DNA from: Pratylenchus scribneri
Taxonomy: Eukaryota; Nematoda; Chromadorea; Rhabditida; Pratylenchidae
Reading direction: 5' to 3'
Length of the DNA: 64,000 nucleotides
Assembly (NCBI GenBank): GCA_030063045.1
Contig: JAQSEB010000042.1
Coordinates: forward strand, 2,170,001 to 2,234,000
Shown in pieces: positions 35,229 through 49,369 of the stretch. A program made the translations under genes and the position numbers. The first letter of the stretch is position 1. Each line of letters starts with the position of its first letter. The notes under the pieces are model-generated. The model was given only the letters and a program-made list of their open reading frames with translations, was not told the DNA's origin and made no database searches.

Positions 35229-38200
35229 ATGAGTTTGGGAGGAAATACAAAAATGACAAATGGAAGTGAAATGGCCCAAGGGAATGGAGGGAGTATTGAC
35301 CAAGAATTGGTGGAAGGAGGAGGATGCCAATTGGAATTCACAAAAATTACCGAAAGAATATTTGGTGGGTCAATTTTGGATATTTCAATGAATATTTTAT
35401 TTATTTTTAAGCTCTTCTTTTCCCCTCCGGCAATTCTGATTCGATTTATCGGCAAAATATCAAATCAATATCCGAACGAATAAAACGCACTTTTCCAGAC
35501 AGATATAAGGTAAATCCAAATATTCACAATATTCATTTCCATCATTCCTTCATTTAATTTTATTCAGATCTTCAACCTTTCCCAGAAACGCTCTGATTTG
35601 GGCAGGGCCAATCAGCAAGGTGCCGTCCTTGAATTTGGTTGGCCCGACACATTGGCCCCTCCCCTCGATCGACTTTGCTCAATTTGCAAACAATTGGAGA
35701 ATCATTTGAATAATTCCCCCGAAAATGTTGCCATCATCCATTGCAAAGGCGGCATTTATAGAGGTAAAAATTGTGATTGGCCCCGAGGGATAATTCACTT
35801 TTTTGAAGCTGGCATTGTGATCGCTGCCTTCATGAATTATACCAGCATTTGTTCCGGGTAAAATGCCTCAAATTCTCAATAAATATTAAACCATTTAAGG
35901 GAGGAGAATCTTCCGGATCGATTCTCGATGAAATTATTTACCGAAAAATACCTTGGCCCAGATGCCCAACCTTCACACAAAAGGTGCCCTCTGCCCTTCA
36001 TACTAATAAATAATAATAACATTCCAAAGATATGTCAAATATTTTGCCAATTTGCTCTCCGGCACAACAAAAGTTTATCCGTCGCCAATTTTTTTAAACC
36101 AAATTTTGCTCAACAAATTATTTCCAAATAAAATTGTCAAATTGAAACTTTATGAGCGAATGAAGCCAATTTGGAGCAGTGGAAAAATGTGAAAATATTT
36201 ATTAAATGTTTCATTTTATAAAATATTTGAAGAACCCTAAAAGAGCATGCTTTTGTGGATTTATCCACAAATCGACTTTCACTTCGAGGCGATGTTCTCC
36301 TAAAATGTTATGAACCATCAAAGGAAGGGACAGAGAAGAATCTTCTTTTCCAATGCCAATTCAATACTTGCGCCCTTGGATTGGATTCGATGGCATTGCC
36401 AAAAGTGGCATTCCTAAAGGAGGATTTGGATTGCATTTTCAATAGTGAATATAAATGGACACATATATTATTGTTATATTTATAGATAAATTAGTGGACA
36501 TTAATGCTGGATTTGAGCTAACTTTTGAATTAACCAACAACAATATTGAATCCAACAGCAGAAGGAGTAATACACCAAAAAGGGGCAAATCAGCATCCCC
36601 TGGCCGTGCCAATCTCCAAACTGGCGGCGATTTTTCTCGTGCGGACAGCTATGAAAACTTTGACCGAGCCGAAGGTGGGTTTGGTGGCCAACCCTAAATA
36701 AATCTAATTCAAACTAATATAAAATTAGCAGCTAATTCCAATTAATCAATATGTCCCCCACCTTTCATCCCCTCCTTATCCGCTAATTATCAAATCCGTT
36801 TTTTGCTTCATTTTCGGCCAACTGGCCATTGGCCCCTTTTCCTAGCTTTCATTCAAAACAATTGTCTTCCAGAAAATTGCACATTTTTGGCCGTCAAATT
36901 GGTCGGCCCCTTCCATCCTTCCTCAATCCAATTTGCCCGTCGGTCCATTGTTCACCTTCTCCCTTTCTTTCCTTTTCCGCTCGATCAGACTTTTGCTGGG
37001 CCAATCGCCCCTGGCATCTTTTGCTGCCAGCCAATTTTCGCCCACAGCCTCCTTCCTTCAACAAACCAAAATGTGCTGCTTTTGTCCCATCATTTTGGCC
37101 AGACATTCTTCCCCATTCCATCCATTCAATTGGATATCTCGCCACTTTTTCCCTTCTCGACTTGATGCCTCCGGCAATATTTGTCTTAATTCTCTGCTTC
37201 TCCACATGGATTGATTGCTCCGATTTGGCCCAACCAACAGTTTGGCCAATCAAATCGATCCATTTTTCCGTTTGTGTTGAACATCCTCACATCCATCCAT
37301 TTATCCCTTCTCCAACTTGTTGCTCCTCATTTCCTTTTGCTGGACTTCCGCTCGTCCCGTTGGCCAACCACCGGGGTTTTTGCCTTCTGTTTTCTTCCCA
37401 ACTGCCAGCTTCCTTTTTTTCATCATTTTTGCGATCGCCTCCATCCATCCATCCCACCAGCCTCTTCCATTCTTGCCATCCTCCGCCTATCCCGATTCCC
37501 GAGTCCCAGCCAAACGGCCGATGGAATCCATCCCCAAAGGGGCATTGAAGTCCCCCATTTCCACCTTCCTCTTTTGCTCATGCTTCATCCCCCACCCAAC
37601 CATTTAGCAGCTTTTATTCTCGCCCTTTACCACACAAAAAAACTCGCCCCAAGCAGCAAAGTTCCAAAGCCTTGTTATTGTTTTTTGTTGCTATTGATCA
37701 GCCACCCCCCCCCCCATTTTATACTGACTGGTCATTGGAAATAATAATAATAAAGGGTTGATTATTCAGCCTATCAATCCTAAATAAACTTTACAATTCT
37801 CAATCAAATATTATAAATTTAGACGATCGCAGTTTGTCCTTACCAATTGGAAATGATCAAGAGAAAGGAGGGGAGGCAAATTTGGCAACAATAAATGGAA
37901 AAGAATCGACCACTGAAATAATTGGAGATTCAAATCAAGTAATTGTGCCTTCCCATCAGCACACTCCATTGACCACTGACGGTGCCGATTCGGGCATTGG
38001 TTCGGATTCACCAAAAGCAGCCACCACAACAATATTAAATGGACAAAATGGAAATGAGGAAATGTTGAATGCAGAATATTCGATGATTATAAAAAACGAT
38101 CAAATGATTGGAAACGAAACAAAAGTGATTCCATTTTCAGATTGAATTACCCCCAAAATTTGCCATTTAGCAAAGGAAAATGCCCCCACCCGTCCCTCCT

Positions 38201-41200
38201 AAAGTTCGCCGCCATTCCTCGGTGGAATCCGTTGATGATCAACAAAATCAACCAAATTCCCATCGTCCAATTATTCCTTCCCATTTCCATCATCCCCATG
38301 ACCAATATGAACCATTGGACCCGAATGACCCATTGAGGGGTGCCATCGAGGATTCCACAATTGGCCGGGACCATTCCGTCCTCCCACCTGGCGCCAGACC
38401 AAATCGAAGGCATTCCACCCACGTAAATGATGCCAATTCCGGCTCATCCGGGGATGAGGCAAATCGAGCACCGCCCCAAAGGAGGGTCATCATCAGTCCA
38501 ATGGTCCAACCTGAATTGGTGGCCAGTGGAAGGTGAATTCAAAATGATCTCAAATAATGTTGCCATTTTTGTAGATATGATCCAAATTCGCGTTGTTTTT
38601 CTTATGTGCCCGCAAAATCATTGAAAGCCCATTATCAAGCCCCAAAGAAGCCGGCACTTAAAAGGAGAACATCCGTTGTGGAACCGGCCGATTTGAATGT
38701 TAGCCCATTGGAGGCAAAAATGGCATTGGAGAATTTTGGCCTGCAAGGGTCAAGCAGCGATTTGAGGCGAAGGGCAGAAACACCAAAATGGGATGCGGAA
38801 ATTGACAAAGTTGCGGGCAAAATTGAATTGGACAGAAGGCCGAGGAGGGCGAGCACATCGGGGACACCGGTTGGAAATTGAGAGGGGAAATGACATTTTG
38901 GGTACCCAATTTGAAGGTTGGCCATTTGCAAAGGGACTATGTCCGTTCCCCATCGGCACAAATTCGTCCCCAGGATGAATGGCGCCATCGAAATCAACCA
39001 AAACAACAACAACAATATCGGCCAATCCAATCATCGCCCCCACATTGGAATTGGCCATCCGCCGCCGCCGCCGGCGATCATCGAACAACAACATTTATTC
39101 CAAATGGATATATTCCATCTGGGCGAGGTGGAGGAGGAGGAAGTGGATGGTCGACACCAATTAATGCGCACACAATGCCCAAAATGGTGCAATCACCTCG
39201 TGCCGAAAATGAATTCCATCCAATGGCCGCATCAATGCCGGCTGAAAGGCCAATGGTCAAAAAAAAAGAATATTTAAAAAACATTAATTATTAATTTTAG
39301 GTAATTGAACAGGCAAAAAGGGCAGCCCCAAGTCCAATGACCCATTTCAGTGCACAAATTCGTCCGGGAAAAAGAATTCCCGGTGTTCGTCCATCTCCAC
39401 GGCGAAGTGAAATGGACGAACTTTGCGATCCGGATTTTTATTTTGCCTATTCAACGCCAACATCATCACCGGTTTTGGGAAGAAAACAACAACAAATGGC
39501 ACAACAAAAGGATGACAATCGAAGGATGCAGGCCGGCGAATTGCTCTCAAAATCAGTGCCCAATGATCGGGCATTCAAGCAAATTGCACAAAAGTAAATG
39601 CAAATTTACTAATATATTCCAAAATATTAATTTAAAGTGAATTGCTGAGGGATGATGTACGAAATTTATTGGCCGAACACACAATGCCCATTCATTTCCG
39701 TTCCCAAACACCACAAACAACAATGTTGGCCACAAATCAGAGGAATAAATATTTGCCATCCCAAGGCGGAATCAATGAGGAATTCCGCACTCGAAATTGT
39801 CGATCCGTCAATTCCACACCATTGATTGGGTAATAAAATAAAATAAAATTAATATTTATTTTTGACAATTTTTAGTGGACGAAAATTATTTGTTCACAAT
39901 GATTCGGATGAGGCAGCAACGGATCCAGAGGGGGCCGAGGGATGGCTTCACGCAAAATTGGCAGCAGTCAAAAATAGGCGATATATGGAGCCAATGGCCA
40001 AAAATAGAAGGGAGGCGGAGAAAATGTTGCTTGAGGTTAATTTAGTGACAGGGAAATATTTAAATAATTATTCAAATTAGGAATTGAAAAGCAAAGCAGC
40101 AAAATTGGTGAAAGGTGCCGGAGGAGGTGGCGATGATCCATTAGAGGAATATAGAAGGGAGGAACAACGATTGAAGAATACTCAATCACCAATGGTTTTG
40201 GATGGACTTCGACAGGCAAACAGAAATTTACAAAAGGAGAGGGCCAAACAGGGATATTATGGGCTGAACAGTGAGTCAAATTAACTAATTCATAAATTTT
40301 CTTCCATTTAGATTCCCAACAAAATCCGGTGCCCCAGCCAATTGCCAAAAGTTTTCCCTCGGGCACCCAATACCAAGGCCCAGGCCAAATTCGTTCATTG
40401 AGTGCCACTCCTGGTGCCGGAATGATTGGAAATAATCCAATTGGCGGAATTCGCAGTTTCCAACAAAATAATCCAATGCCAATTGCCGAATCACCGACGC
40501 CTAGCATGAATATTCGAAGGGGGGCCACTCCAACATCACAAATTGTGAGGGGAAAGCCACCAACACCGCCGCCCACTCGAATTGATCGAGAACGATCAAA
40601 AAGTCCATACAGTAGTACCAAATTGCTTCGGGGCACCTCAAATTCAGCACCTCCATATGGAAAAAGAATGATGGAAGAGGAGGAGGATATGGTAGACGGA
40701 GAAGGAGGGGGCCCATCATCGGCAGTGAATCCAAATTTACTTGCCCTCAGACAATCTCTTTATGCAAAAGAAAGGGAAAGGATGGGAATAAAGGGAGGAG
40801 GAGGCGGAATGAATATTGATGATTGGGTGGATGAAAATACAAATGAATTTGGGGAGGAAAAACAACAACGAAAATGGATGACAACCCCAAATCGGCCACA
40901 ATATTTGCAACAATTGATGAATAGCCAATTGGCCAATTCAAATCCATCCACATCATCCACATTTGCATATGGAGGGTCCAATCAAAATGGGGGCGGCACA
41001 AATCGATCAACCCCAGTGAAACCAATTTTGAAAAGAACAAATGCAAATGGGGGCGCAAATGGAGGGAATGAATCACCTTTATTAATGCAGAGGAAAACAT
41101 TGCCAATGAATTTGGCACCACATCAACAAAATGATCAGACTCTGAATGAGGTGAATAATTACGAAGAGAGGGTTTAAATGATGATTATATTCATCAATTA

Positions 41201-44200
41201 TTAAATGGGGGAATTTAAAAAATGGGAAAGTCAAAGCTGTGAGTGCGGAGTGCGTACCAAATTAGACAGGGCAATTTGCGATTAATAAAAATAAAAAATA
41301 TTAATAAATTACCGCATTTAGTTTACCCTATTAGAAATATCGAGGTAATGTCTTGCAAATTAGCGGAAAATCTATTGATTCCTCTACATAAAATGTTTTA
41401 TTTTTTACTTAATTTAATTACAACTGTTTGTGTTTGCCTAATTTAATTCCACCTGTTTGTGTTTCAGTTAAATAATTCCACCTGTTTGTGTTTCAGTTAA
41501 ATAATTCCACCTGTTTGTGTTTCATTTAAATAATTTCGCCTGCTTGTGTTTTACCTAATTAATTCCACCTGTTTGTATTTTGCCCAAATAATTCCGCCTG
41601 TTTGTGTTTCACCTAAATAATTCCGCCTGTTTGTGTTTTACCTAAATAATTCCGCCTGTTTGTATTTTGCCCAAATAATTCCGCCTGTTTGTATTTTTCA
41701 TAAATAATTCCGCCTGTTTGTGTTTCACCTAAATAATTCCGCCTGTTTGTGTTTCACCTAAATGATTCCGCCTGTTTGTGTTTTTTGCACTAATTCCGCC
41801 TGTTTGTGTTTTTTGCACTAATTCCGCCTGTTTGTGTTTTTGCCTAAATAATTCCGCCTGTTTTGTGTTTTGCACTAATTCCGCCTGTTTGTGTTTCATC
41901 TAAATAATTCCGCCTGTTTGTGTTTCAGCTATAATTCCGCCTGTTTTGTGTTTTGCACTAATTCCGCCTGTTTGTGTTTCATCTAAATAATTCCGCCTGT
42001 TGTGTTTTGCCCCAATTTAATTCCGCCTGCTTTGTGTTTTTTTCTTATGTTTTTGGTGTAATAAGTAATATAAATGAAAAAAATTATAAAATTTTATTTT
42101 TATCTCCTTGAGAACTGACTAATTTTTATATTTCAGCGTTAAAATTGGTTGGGAAGGGTGCAATCAATCAAGCCAAATGTACAACTTTTGTTTTATTCTC
42201 ATTTTTAATCCATTTAAGCAGAAATTATTCATTTTTGTTGCCATTTCCCTCCCATTTAACCCCACAATTTCCACTTTCCATTCCCAAATCCCATTTTGCG
42301 CCAAATATTCCTCCGCACCGTTATGTTTGATTTGATGATGACCTTGATCCCCCCCCCCCCACCTCAGCATTTTAGTGGCAGTCCATTTACCGTGGCCTCC
42401 ATTCTCCCAACCACATTTTGCACAAAACAAAACCAAACAAAAAGAATAACAAAAATATAAAATAAATTCATTCCAATATATTTTTTTGCGATTATCCAAA
42501 AATAAATCCACCCATAATCTGCGCATCCATTCTAATAATTTCCAGCGCATTTTTCGGTTCCTTCTCACCAATTGGACGATCATTTTCCGCCCAAAAACGT
42601 GTCTTTATTCCCTTCCCCTCAATCTGCATTTTGTACTAGAAAAGTGGAAAATGGTCGGAATAACCCGTTTCTATCCACCTTCCCCCCTATTCCCCCTTTG
42701 CCTTCATTTCTATTGTCGTTTTGTTCGGGGCAAACAAAAAAACGTGTCGAATAAGCGGATTTGGCCTTTTCAAAATAGGCGACGGCCAATTCATTGAACC
42801 AAAACAATTTTTGGATTAAATCAACAATAATTGTATTGACCCGTATAAAAACATTTGGGGAATTTCTCACTTTTGCAAATATTAATTCAATTTCCCTCAT
42901 TGAAGGAGTCGTCGTTTGGTCATCCCACTTCCGGCTCAAATCCTAACTCAACAAATCCCCCATCCACAAATTGGCTTGTCGAACGAAGCGATACTCCCCA
43001 ATTCCCGATTTTGCCAGAACGTGAAACGCCCCTTCCCTATCATCCACTCCTTTATCGAACTGGTGCCGACGACCATCCACAACAAGGAGCAACAACAACG
43101 ATGCCACCGACCGCAAAAATTGGAGGCAATTCGGCAACTTTGCCATTTGCCTCCGTTGGCCCAAACAATGGAGGAATAAATAACAACAACATAAATAATA
43201 ATAATAGGTGGGGGATGGGATAAAATAGATGAAAGAAATTGGTAGTCTTTCAATAGCAAAAGGGGTCAGAACTTGATTGGGGAGAATTGTGATTATTATG
43301 AGTAATAAAAACATTTTTGTCAACCCCCCCCCCTTTTCCTTGGAAAAACTCTTTGTTAAAAAAAAACTGATCATTAAATTTAGTTGAGGGAATTTATTAT
43401 TTTTTGGTTGCACGTGGCCATTGATTGGCCCAATTGGAGGCCACATTATTATTGGGCATTATTTATGGCCACATAACTTTTTGACGCCTTCTTCCCTCAA
43501 AAGTCATCCATCCCATTTTAGTCCCACCGGGGCCATACATAAGCCCATCTGGGACGGCCAAAAGAAGAGGGTGAAGAAAGGATGTTTGGGAGAAAATTGT
43601 GGGAAATGGGGTCGACCGAAATGGAAATGAATGGGCGAAATGTGGTGAAAATGGTGAAGGGGTGAATGAGCAGCTGGCAGCAAAGGCGGACTGACTGCCC
43701 CCCTTTCCCTTTTTTGACCCGATTTTTCTCGGGAATTTCATCCTTTTTTTGGGCCAATCAATTCCACTCACCCACCACATCAAAAACAATTTAATAATAA
43801 TTTAATGAACCCAATTTAATTATTTTAGCACTCGATTTGGCGCAATGACCCCACATTCAATTTATGGAGGAGGACATGGACCGGCCAGCGGATTCAGTCG
43901 CCGTTCTTCGCTCACTTCCATTGGTTGGTCAATTAGCAAAATATTCACATTTGGGCCAATTTATTCTTTTTTGGGATTTGTTTCATTTTTTGTTGGTTAA
44001 TTTCCCCGATACACATTTTCCGCCGATTATCCACCAAAATCCAACAATTTTGGCGGATTCACAAAAGAAGGAAAAGGATGGAGCATAAAAAGGCAAACAA
44101 AATCCTCTTATTTTCCATTTTGCGCATTCATTTCCCTTTCCTTTATTTTCGAAATGTACCCATCTTTGGCCCAAAAGGGGGCCAGTAGCACAGATGTGTT

Positions 44201-47200
44201 CCCCGTTCCTCCTTCATTTTGTTGTCAATTTTCCACACATCAAAAATGAATGAAAAGTTGAATGAAAATAAAAATGGCAATCCAAATCCAACAACAATTT
44301 CCAATACATTGAAAAAAACAGCAGAATTGCCTTCTTTTTAGAATCTTTTTTTCATCACATTTTTCATATATATTTTCGTCGTTTTATACCAAAAAGGTGC
44401 CGAAAGAATTCAAAAATTGACTTTTATTTTATTCTCTTGGGAAATTCGAAATAATCTTTTGCACTTTTACCCAAAAAAGTCAATTCCCCAATGGTCATTT
44501 CCCCCTCCTCCCTAAATTCAATACAAATCCATTTGTGGTTTCCAATCTTCTCAAATATCCATTTTTTTGCCAGAGGCGGTTTCCTCCGTCCCCCACTTTT
44601 CCATTCATTTATTTTCCAATCCTCCAATTTTGTGTTTATTCCCACTTTATTCCCCGTTCCCCTTCTAATGTGCCATTGCCAATTCCGCCTGCTGCCACTT
44701 AATTCGAAGCCCATTTCCCCCAAAAATCTCGGCCTTTTCTGCCCCCAATTCCAATGGGAATTCCCTCCAAACCATTCATCCATTTTTGACGTTTCCCTCT
44801 CTTTTTGAGGCCGTTCAATTTGACAATTTTCTTTTTGGCAATCATTAAAAATCTCAAAACATTTAAAAATGCCTTTTTATGGGCCCACTTTCTCCCTTTA
44901 AAATAGCCAAAAAAGGAATTACTCGAGCGGATGCAAATTCTTTTGCCAAATACACCAAATTGGCCATAAAAGCCAGCCACCCCCATTTATGGCCAATTCA
45001 ATCCTGCCAGTTGGCTTTCCACAAAAATCTGCAAAAATATTTTCTACGGGTGAGAATATTTCGCCTCTTTTGCGCATCCTTCCTTCATTTCCTCTCAAAT
45101 TCTAAATCGGTTCATTTTGTCAACATTTTCGTAACTTTTCCTCCGCATTTTCTCCTTTATTCCATCCACACTGATCCCTAAATTTCTTTGTTTTTTCCAA
45201 CCCCTTCATCACCTTCGCCCCCCCCCCCCCTCCGGCCACATTCTCGTCTTTCATTTCATTTTTCCATGAGAACAACAATATTCCATTCTTTCCATCTCCT
45301 TCCAATTTAAGCTTTAGCCCCACAATTTCATTCTCTTGGGGGAAATTGGCCACCAAAATTGATCCAACTTGGAGTAAATTACCTCCGTTGATCTTTCTTG
45401 GCCCCATCCTCCGAAACAGTTGTTCTGTTTGCTCTTCGCCCTTCTCCAAATTGACCTCGTTCAATTCCCCCTTTTTGCCACCTGCTTTCTGCCTTTCGCT
45501 GTTTGGCACTTGCCATCATCCCTTCCTCCCTCCATTCATCCATTCAATCACCCGCAGGAAGCAATCAACTCTTTCCCTTTCTATCATCCAGCCGCCATTT
45601 TCTCTTTGTGAAGCAATTGGCCTTTCAACCTTTTAATTTTGAACCATCTTTTCCTCCATTCCCCTCCCTTCTATTTCACATTGGATCGATCCAGTTGGCG
45701 GCTGGCAATTGGCAACCACAAATCTCCCAAAATCCTCATTCATTCATTCTTCTTCCATTCGGTCCAAACAAAGCCTTTCCCATTCTCTTTATTCATTACA
45801 TATTCATACACATTTTTATTCATTAATTCCCGCAGTAAAATGTCCTCAAAACCAATAATATTAATTGGCAATTTAACCCAAAATGGTCAGCCAATTATCA
45901 ATGGAATTGGATTAATTAGTCCAAAAGAGGAGAAGGAGGATTTGAATAAGGAGAAGAGGGTGATGGAATTGCATGAAACCGTCCAATTGGTCACATTGGC
46001 CTCATCGGATGAAGATGATGATGATGAGGAGGATGAAGTGGAGGAGGGAATTGAGGATATTGAACTGAAAATGGAAGAAATGGACAATGGCAAAATGGAT
46101 GAAGATGAGGAAGAATTAGTGAGGGGAATGAGCAGTGATGGGAGAAGGCCAGAAGCATCCGGTGGGGTCGAATTAATGGCCACAATTTCGGAGGAGGAAC
46201 ACTTGGAAGAACATTCGGAAAAGGAAGAAGAATTGAAGGAAAAAGTGGCACAAAAAATGGAACAGAAATTGGGGACGGACAGACCAACAATTGGCAAGGA
46301 ATTTAGCGAAGATAAAAGTGAAGAAAAGCCACAAAAAATTGTGGAAATGGAAAATGGGGCACAACAAATTGGCGAAAATGAATTGGAAATTGAGCAAAGG
46401 AGGAAAATAACAAAAGAAGAAAATGAAGCAATGGAAGAATTAATAAAAGAATTGGATGAAGGAAATGAAGAGAAGAAGAGGATAATAATTGAAGAAAAAG
46501 TGACGAATATTATGGAAATTGGTGGAAATAGGGAAGAAAAAGAAGAAATTGTGACAAAAATGGTGGAATTGGCCATGGAACCATCAACATCAACCAAAAT
46601 TGAAGCAACAATATTTGAACAAAATAATGTTAAGGCAGAACCAATTGAAACAATCAAAATGGCACATCAAAATGATGCCACCGATGCCAATTTGCCATCA
46701 TCCACAACAAAAACACTCCAAATTATTTCCAAAGAGGAAATAACACCGCCGCCTCAATCCCCTTCAAATGGTTCACCAATTTTTGTTAAAATGCATCAAA
46801 ACCAACAATCAAATGGCATTGAAGAAGAAATAAAGCCAGAAATAGAGGAAAAGAAGGAACCGGGTGAAAAAATTATTTGGAAAGAAGAAAAGAAGGTGGA
46901 AATTTACACGGAAATAAAACCAACGGGAAAAGTGGAATCACAAATTATTGAAAATGGAATGAATAATGAAAATGGTGAAAGAATTGAGGAAATTGAATTG
47001 AGAAAAGCAGTGGAAGAATTGGAAGCCGTTCAGCCAAAACAAAAACCACAAATGGAAAATGGCATTGATATTGTTGATATTAGGAGGGAGGAGCCAATAA
47101 AAACATTTATTGAACAAAAGAAAATAACAACAACAATTCGAACAAGGGAGGAGGAAGAAATTAGGCAAAATGGATGGCCAAAAGAGAATGGCCAAAATGG

Positions 47201-48865
47201 AATTGATGGAAAGGAGAAGGAGAATGCCAGACCTGTCCAAATTCACCTGATGCCAACACCAAATTCGGCAAAAAGTCCGCATTCACCCGTATCGAATGCC
47301 TCCTCCTCCATTAGTCATACGGGCACTCTGCAAAATGGTTTCGGCTCATTGGGCCGAGGGCCCGGTGCCAGATCGCCTTTTGGTACTTTGGAACCAATGG
47401 AGGAGGATTGGAGACTTTCACCAAAAACACTTAGCCGAATAAAACGGTTAAAAGTGGTCATGGAAGGGTCAACGGATCAATCAACAATGGGGACAAAAGG
47501 TGAAAAGGAAATATTAAATTAGGGAAATATTGTACATTTAAATTGGCCCAAATGTGTTTAAATTTGCTCCCAAAAATAATTTATAAATTGATCATTTCCA
47601 TCCATTGTAGATGCTGGCGAAGTAATCCATCATCATCCAATTTTCGTTAAGGACACAAGTCGATTTTGGTATAAGCCAACAATCAGCAGGGAAGAAGGTT
47701 TTGTGCCATTTTTTGCCATTCTTTCCTCCAATTGAATTCACTTTCAGCCATAAATATGTTAAAAAATAAACCACCCGGCACTTTTGTTGTGCGCGACAGT
47801 AACAGTTTCCCAGGGGCATTTGGATTGGCATTGAAAGTTGCACAGCCACCAGCCGGGGTCACACCAAGTAATAATGAAGGATGGGGAAGAAATATAAATG
47901 GATTTAATTGAAGCGGATGGCAGTGAATTGGTCCGGCATTTCCTGATTGAACCAAGCACAAAAGGAGTTCGTCTGAAGGGATGCTCGAATGAACCCGTTT
48001 TTGGCACATTGGCCGCACTCGTCTATCAACATTCAATCACTCCATTAGCATTGTATTTAAATATTTTCCATTCTCTCATTCAATTACCCATTTATTTTAG
48101 GCCATGTCGATTAATTTTGCCTGAATATGATCCTGCCTCCTCTCCGGAACACATCAATTCCAATCAGGCATTGCTGGAAAGGGGCGCAGGTCCTCTCAAA
48201 ACCACCATAATTTTGCCAATTCCCCCAATTTCAGCCTGTAATGTGACATATTTATGTTCGGTTGACACCGAAAGTTTGACTGGCCCAGAGGCGGTCCGCC
48301 GTTCAGCGGCATTTGCCTTTGAAATGCTCCATAGGAGGGAATTGCGTGCAGTCCCAGTTCATTTCAAAGTGTCCTCTCAGGGAATAACATTGACGGTATA
48401 AATTCAACTCCATTCCAATTCAATTCAAATTCGAATTCAGGACAATACCCGTTCCCTTTTCTTCCGCCGCCATTACCCTGTCAATTCCGTCACATTTGCC
48501 GGTATCGACCCAGAAAGCAGAGTGTAAGCCTCGACGAATCCCTTCCCAAAATAATATTTTTACCCCCAAGTTTTGATAATAATAATGTGGCCCAATTGCC
48601 GCCCACCTATGTTCGCCAGGCACCCATTTTTGGCTATGTGGCGCGAAAATTGCCGACCAATGGATTCAGTGGAAGTGTGGAAAATGCCTGCCATATTTTT
48701 GCCGAATTGGATCCAGGTAATCCATTCAAATCCAATTAATTCAAATAATCCCACATTTTATTAGATCAACCGGCCTCTGCTGTTGTTCGGTTCATAACGA
48801 ATGTGATGATGCCAGCTGGTCGATCCCAATTGCAGCAAATACATCAGAATGCGAATATTCATTAA
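35229..48865 (+). CDS. Tensin: PTEN-like phosphatase-C2, linker, SH2 and PTB
   Basis: A focal-adhesion scaffold linking integrin tails to actin. The phosphatase-like domain (about 35330-35990) has [20 protein letters not shown] and P-loop [10 protein letters not shown], with an intact C-x5-R. The C2 domain (about 36025-36560) includes [20 protein letters not shown]. Exons from 37822 to 47480 encode a disordered Pro/Ser/Asn- and then Glu-rich linker. The SH2 domain (47611-48050) has [13 protein letters not shown] and [11 protein letters not shown] with the phosphotyrosine Arg. The PTB domain (about 48195-48865) has [20 protein letters not shown]. Exon joins are in phase throughout, for example 35364/35412, 35509/35568 and 35763/35809. 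Start chosen at MSLGG; MTNG at 35253 or an upstream exon is possible. The catalytic Cys, replaced by Asn in tensin-1 and kept in tensin-2, is present. Large introns hold a satellite array and a possible nested gene. Confidence 0.9.
41405..42040. repeat. 29-bp satellite array C, in a tensin intron
   Basis: About 21 copies of AATTCCGCCTGTTTGTGTTT with tails CATCTAAAT, CACCTAAAT, TGCACT and others. The array lies in the intron between the exon ending near 41150 (LNE) and the exon starting near 42906 ([10 protein letters not shown]). Left-edge copies are diverged (CCACCTGTTTG). Confidence 0.93.
44424..44783 (-). CDS. Unassigned minus-strand ORF nested in a tensin intron
   Basis: An uninterrupted 119-codon frame begins ATGGATGAATGG at 44783 and ends with FEFPKRIK before the stop. 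Its composition looks coding rather than repetitive: Trp-rich N-terminal half ([16 protein letters not shown]) and a C-terminal part [16 protein letters not shown] followed by [20 protein letters not shown] second open stretch on the same strand (about 45380-45235, including [20 protein letters not shown]) could be an upstream exon. A beta-sandwich lectin (galectin-like) identity is only a guess. It may instead be a chance open frame inside the intron between tensin exons ending near 43926 and starting at 45836. Confidence 0.33.
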   Translation of the reverse strand: MDEWFGGNSHWNWGQKRPRFLGEMGFELSGSRRNWQWHIRRGTGNKVGINTKLEDWKINEWKSGGRRKPPLAKKWIFEKIGNHKWICIEFREEGEMTIGELTFLGKSAKDYFEFPKRIK

Positions 48866-49369
48866 AATAAAAAAAATAATATTAAAATAGCCAGCAATCC
48901 CAACATTTTCACAATTCTATTCTATCAGTCAATCTCCTCCCATCGATCACAAATTGCCTTGATCAACGAAAATTTCTTACCCAAAATTATAATATATTTT
49001 CATAAATTGAAATTGTTTCCCTCATTAATGCCCAAATAAAGCTCCAAATTATTTTCGCAGAATAAAGAAATCAAAATAAAAATTAACTCATTTGTTAGGA
49101 AGAAGTTTCTATCCTGCATGTAACTTTAGTTATTAAATTAAAATTTAAAATATACAAAATTGTTGGGCTAATTAAAAATGCAAATAGAAGATAAGAAATG
49201 GATTAAAATGGGTAATTAGTTGATTTAATGAGAGAAGGATACTAAAGTATATTTTTAGATTGTTTTTCCAGAAATTTATGATTTAATTTTTTCAAAAATT
49301 ATTTTGATGATTTTATTACAATTATTTTTTGTTTGATATCCCTTTAATGAAAGTTTAGATTTTTGTGTT
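48866..49369. other. 3' flank of tensin, nothing seen
   Basis: AT-rich 3' UTR and intergenic sequence with AATAAA-like sites (for example near 49062). No other feature. Confidence 0.45.

Noticed and set aside
36829..37548. 239-codon plus-strand frame
   Set aside because: It falls in the tensin intron between exons ending near 36674 and starting at 37822, which join in phase; the sequence is C/T-rich and motif-free.
45887..46657. 256-codon minus-strand Ser/Ile/Phe frame
   Set aside because: Antisense of the Glu-rich tensin exon; Glu codons read as Ser/Phe/Leu on the other strand.
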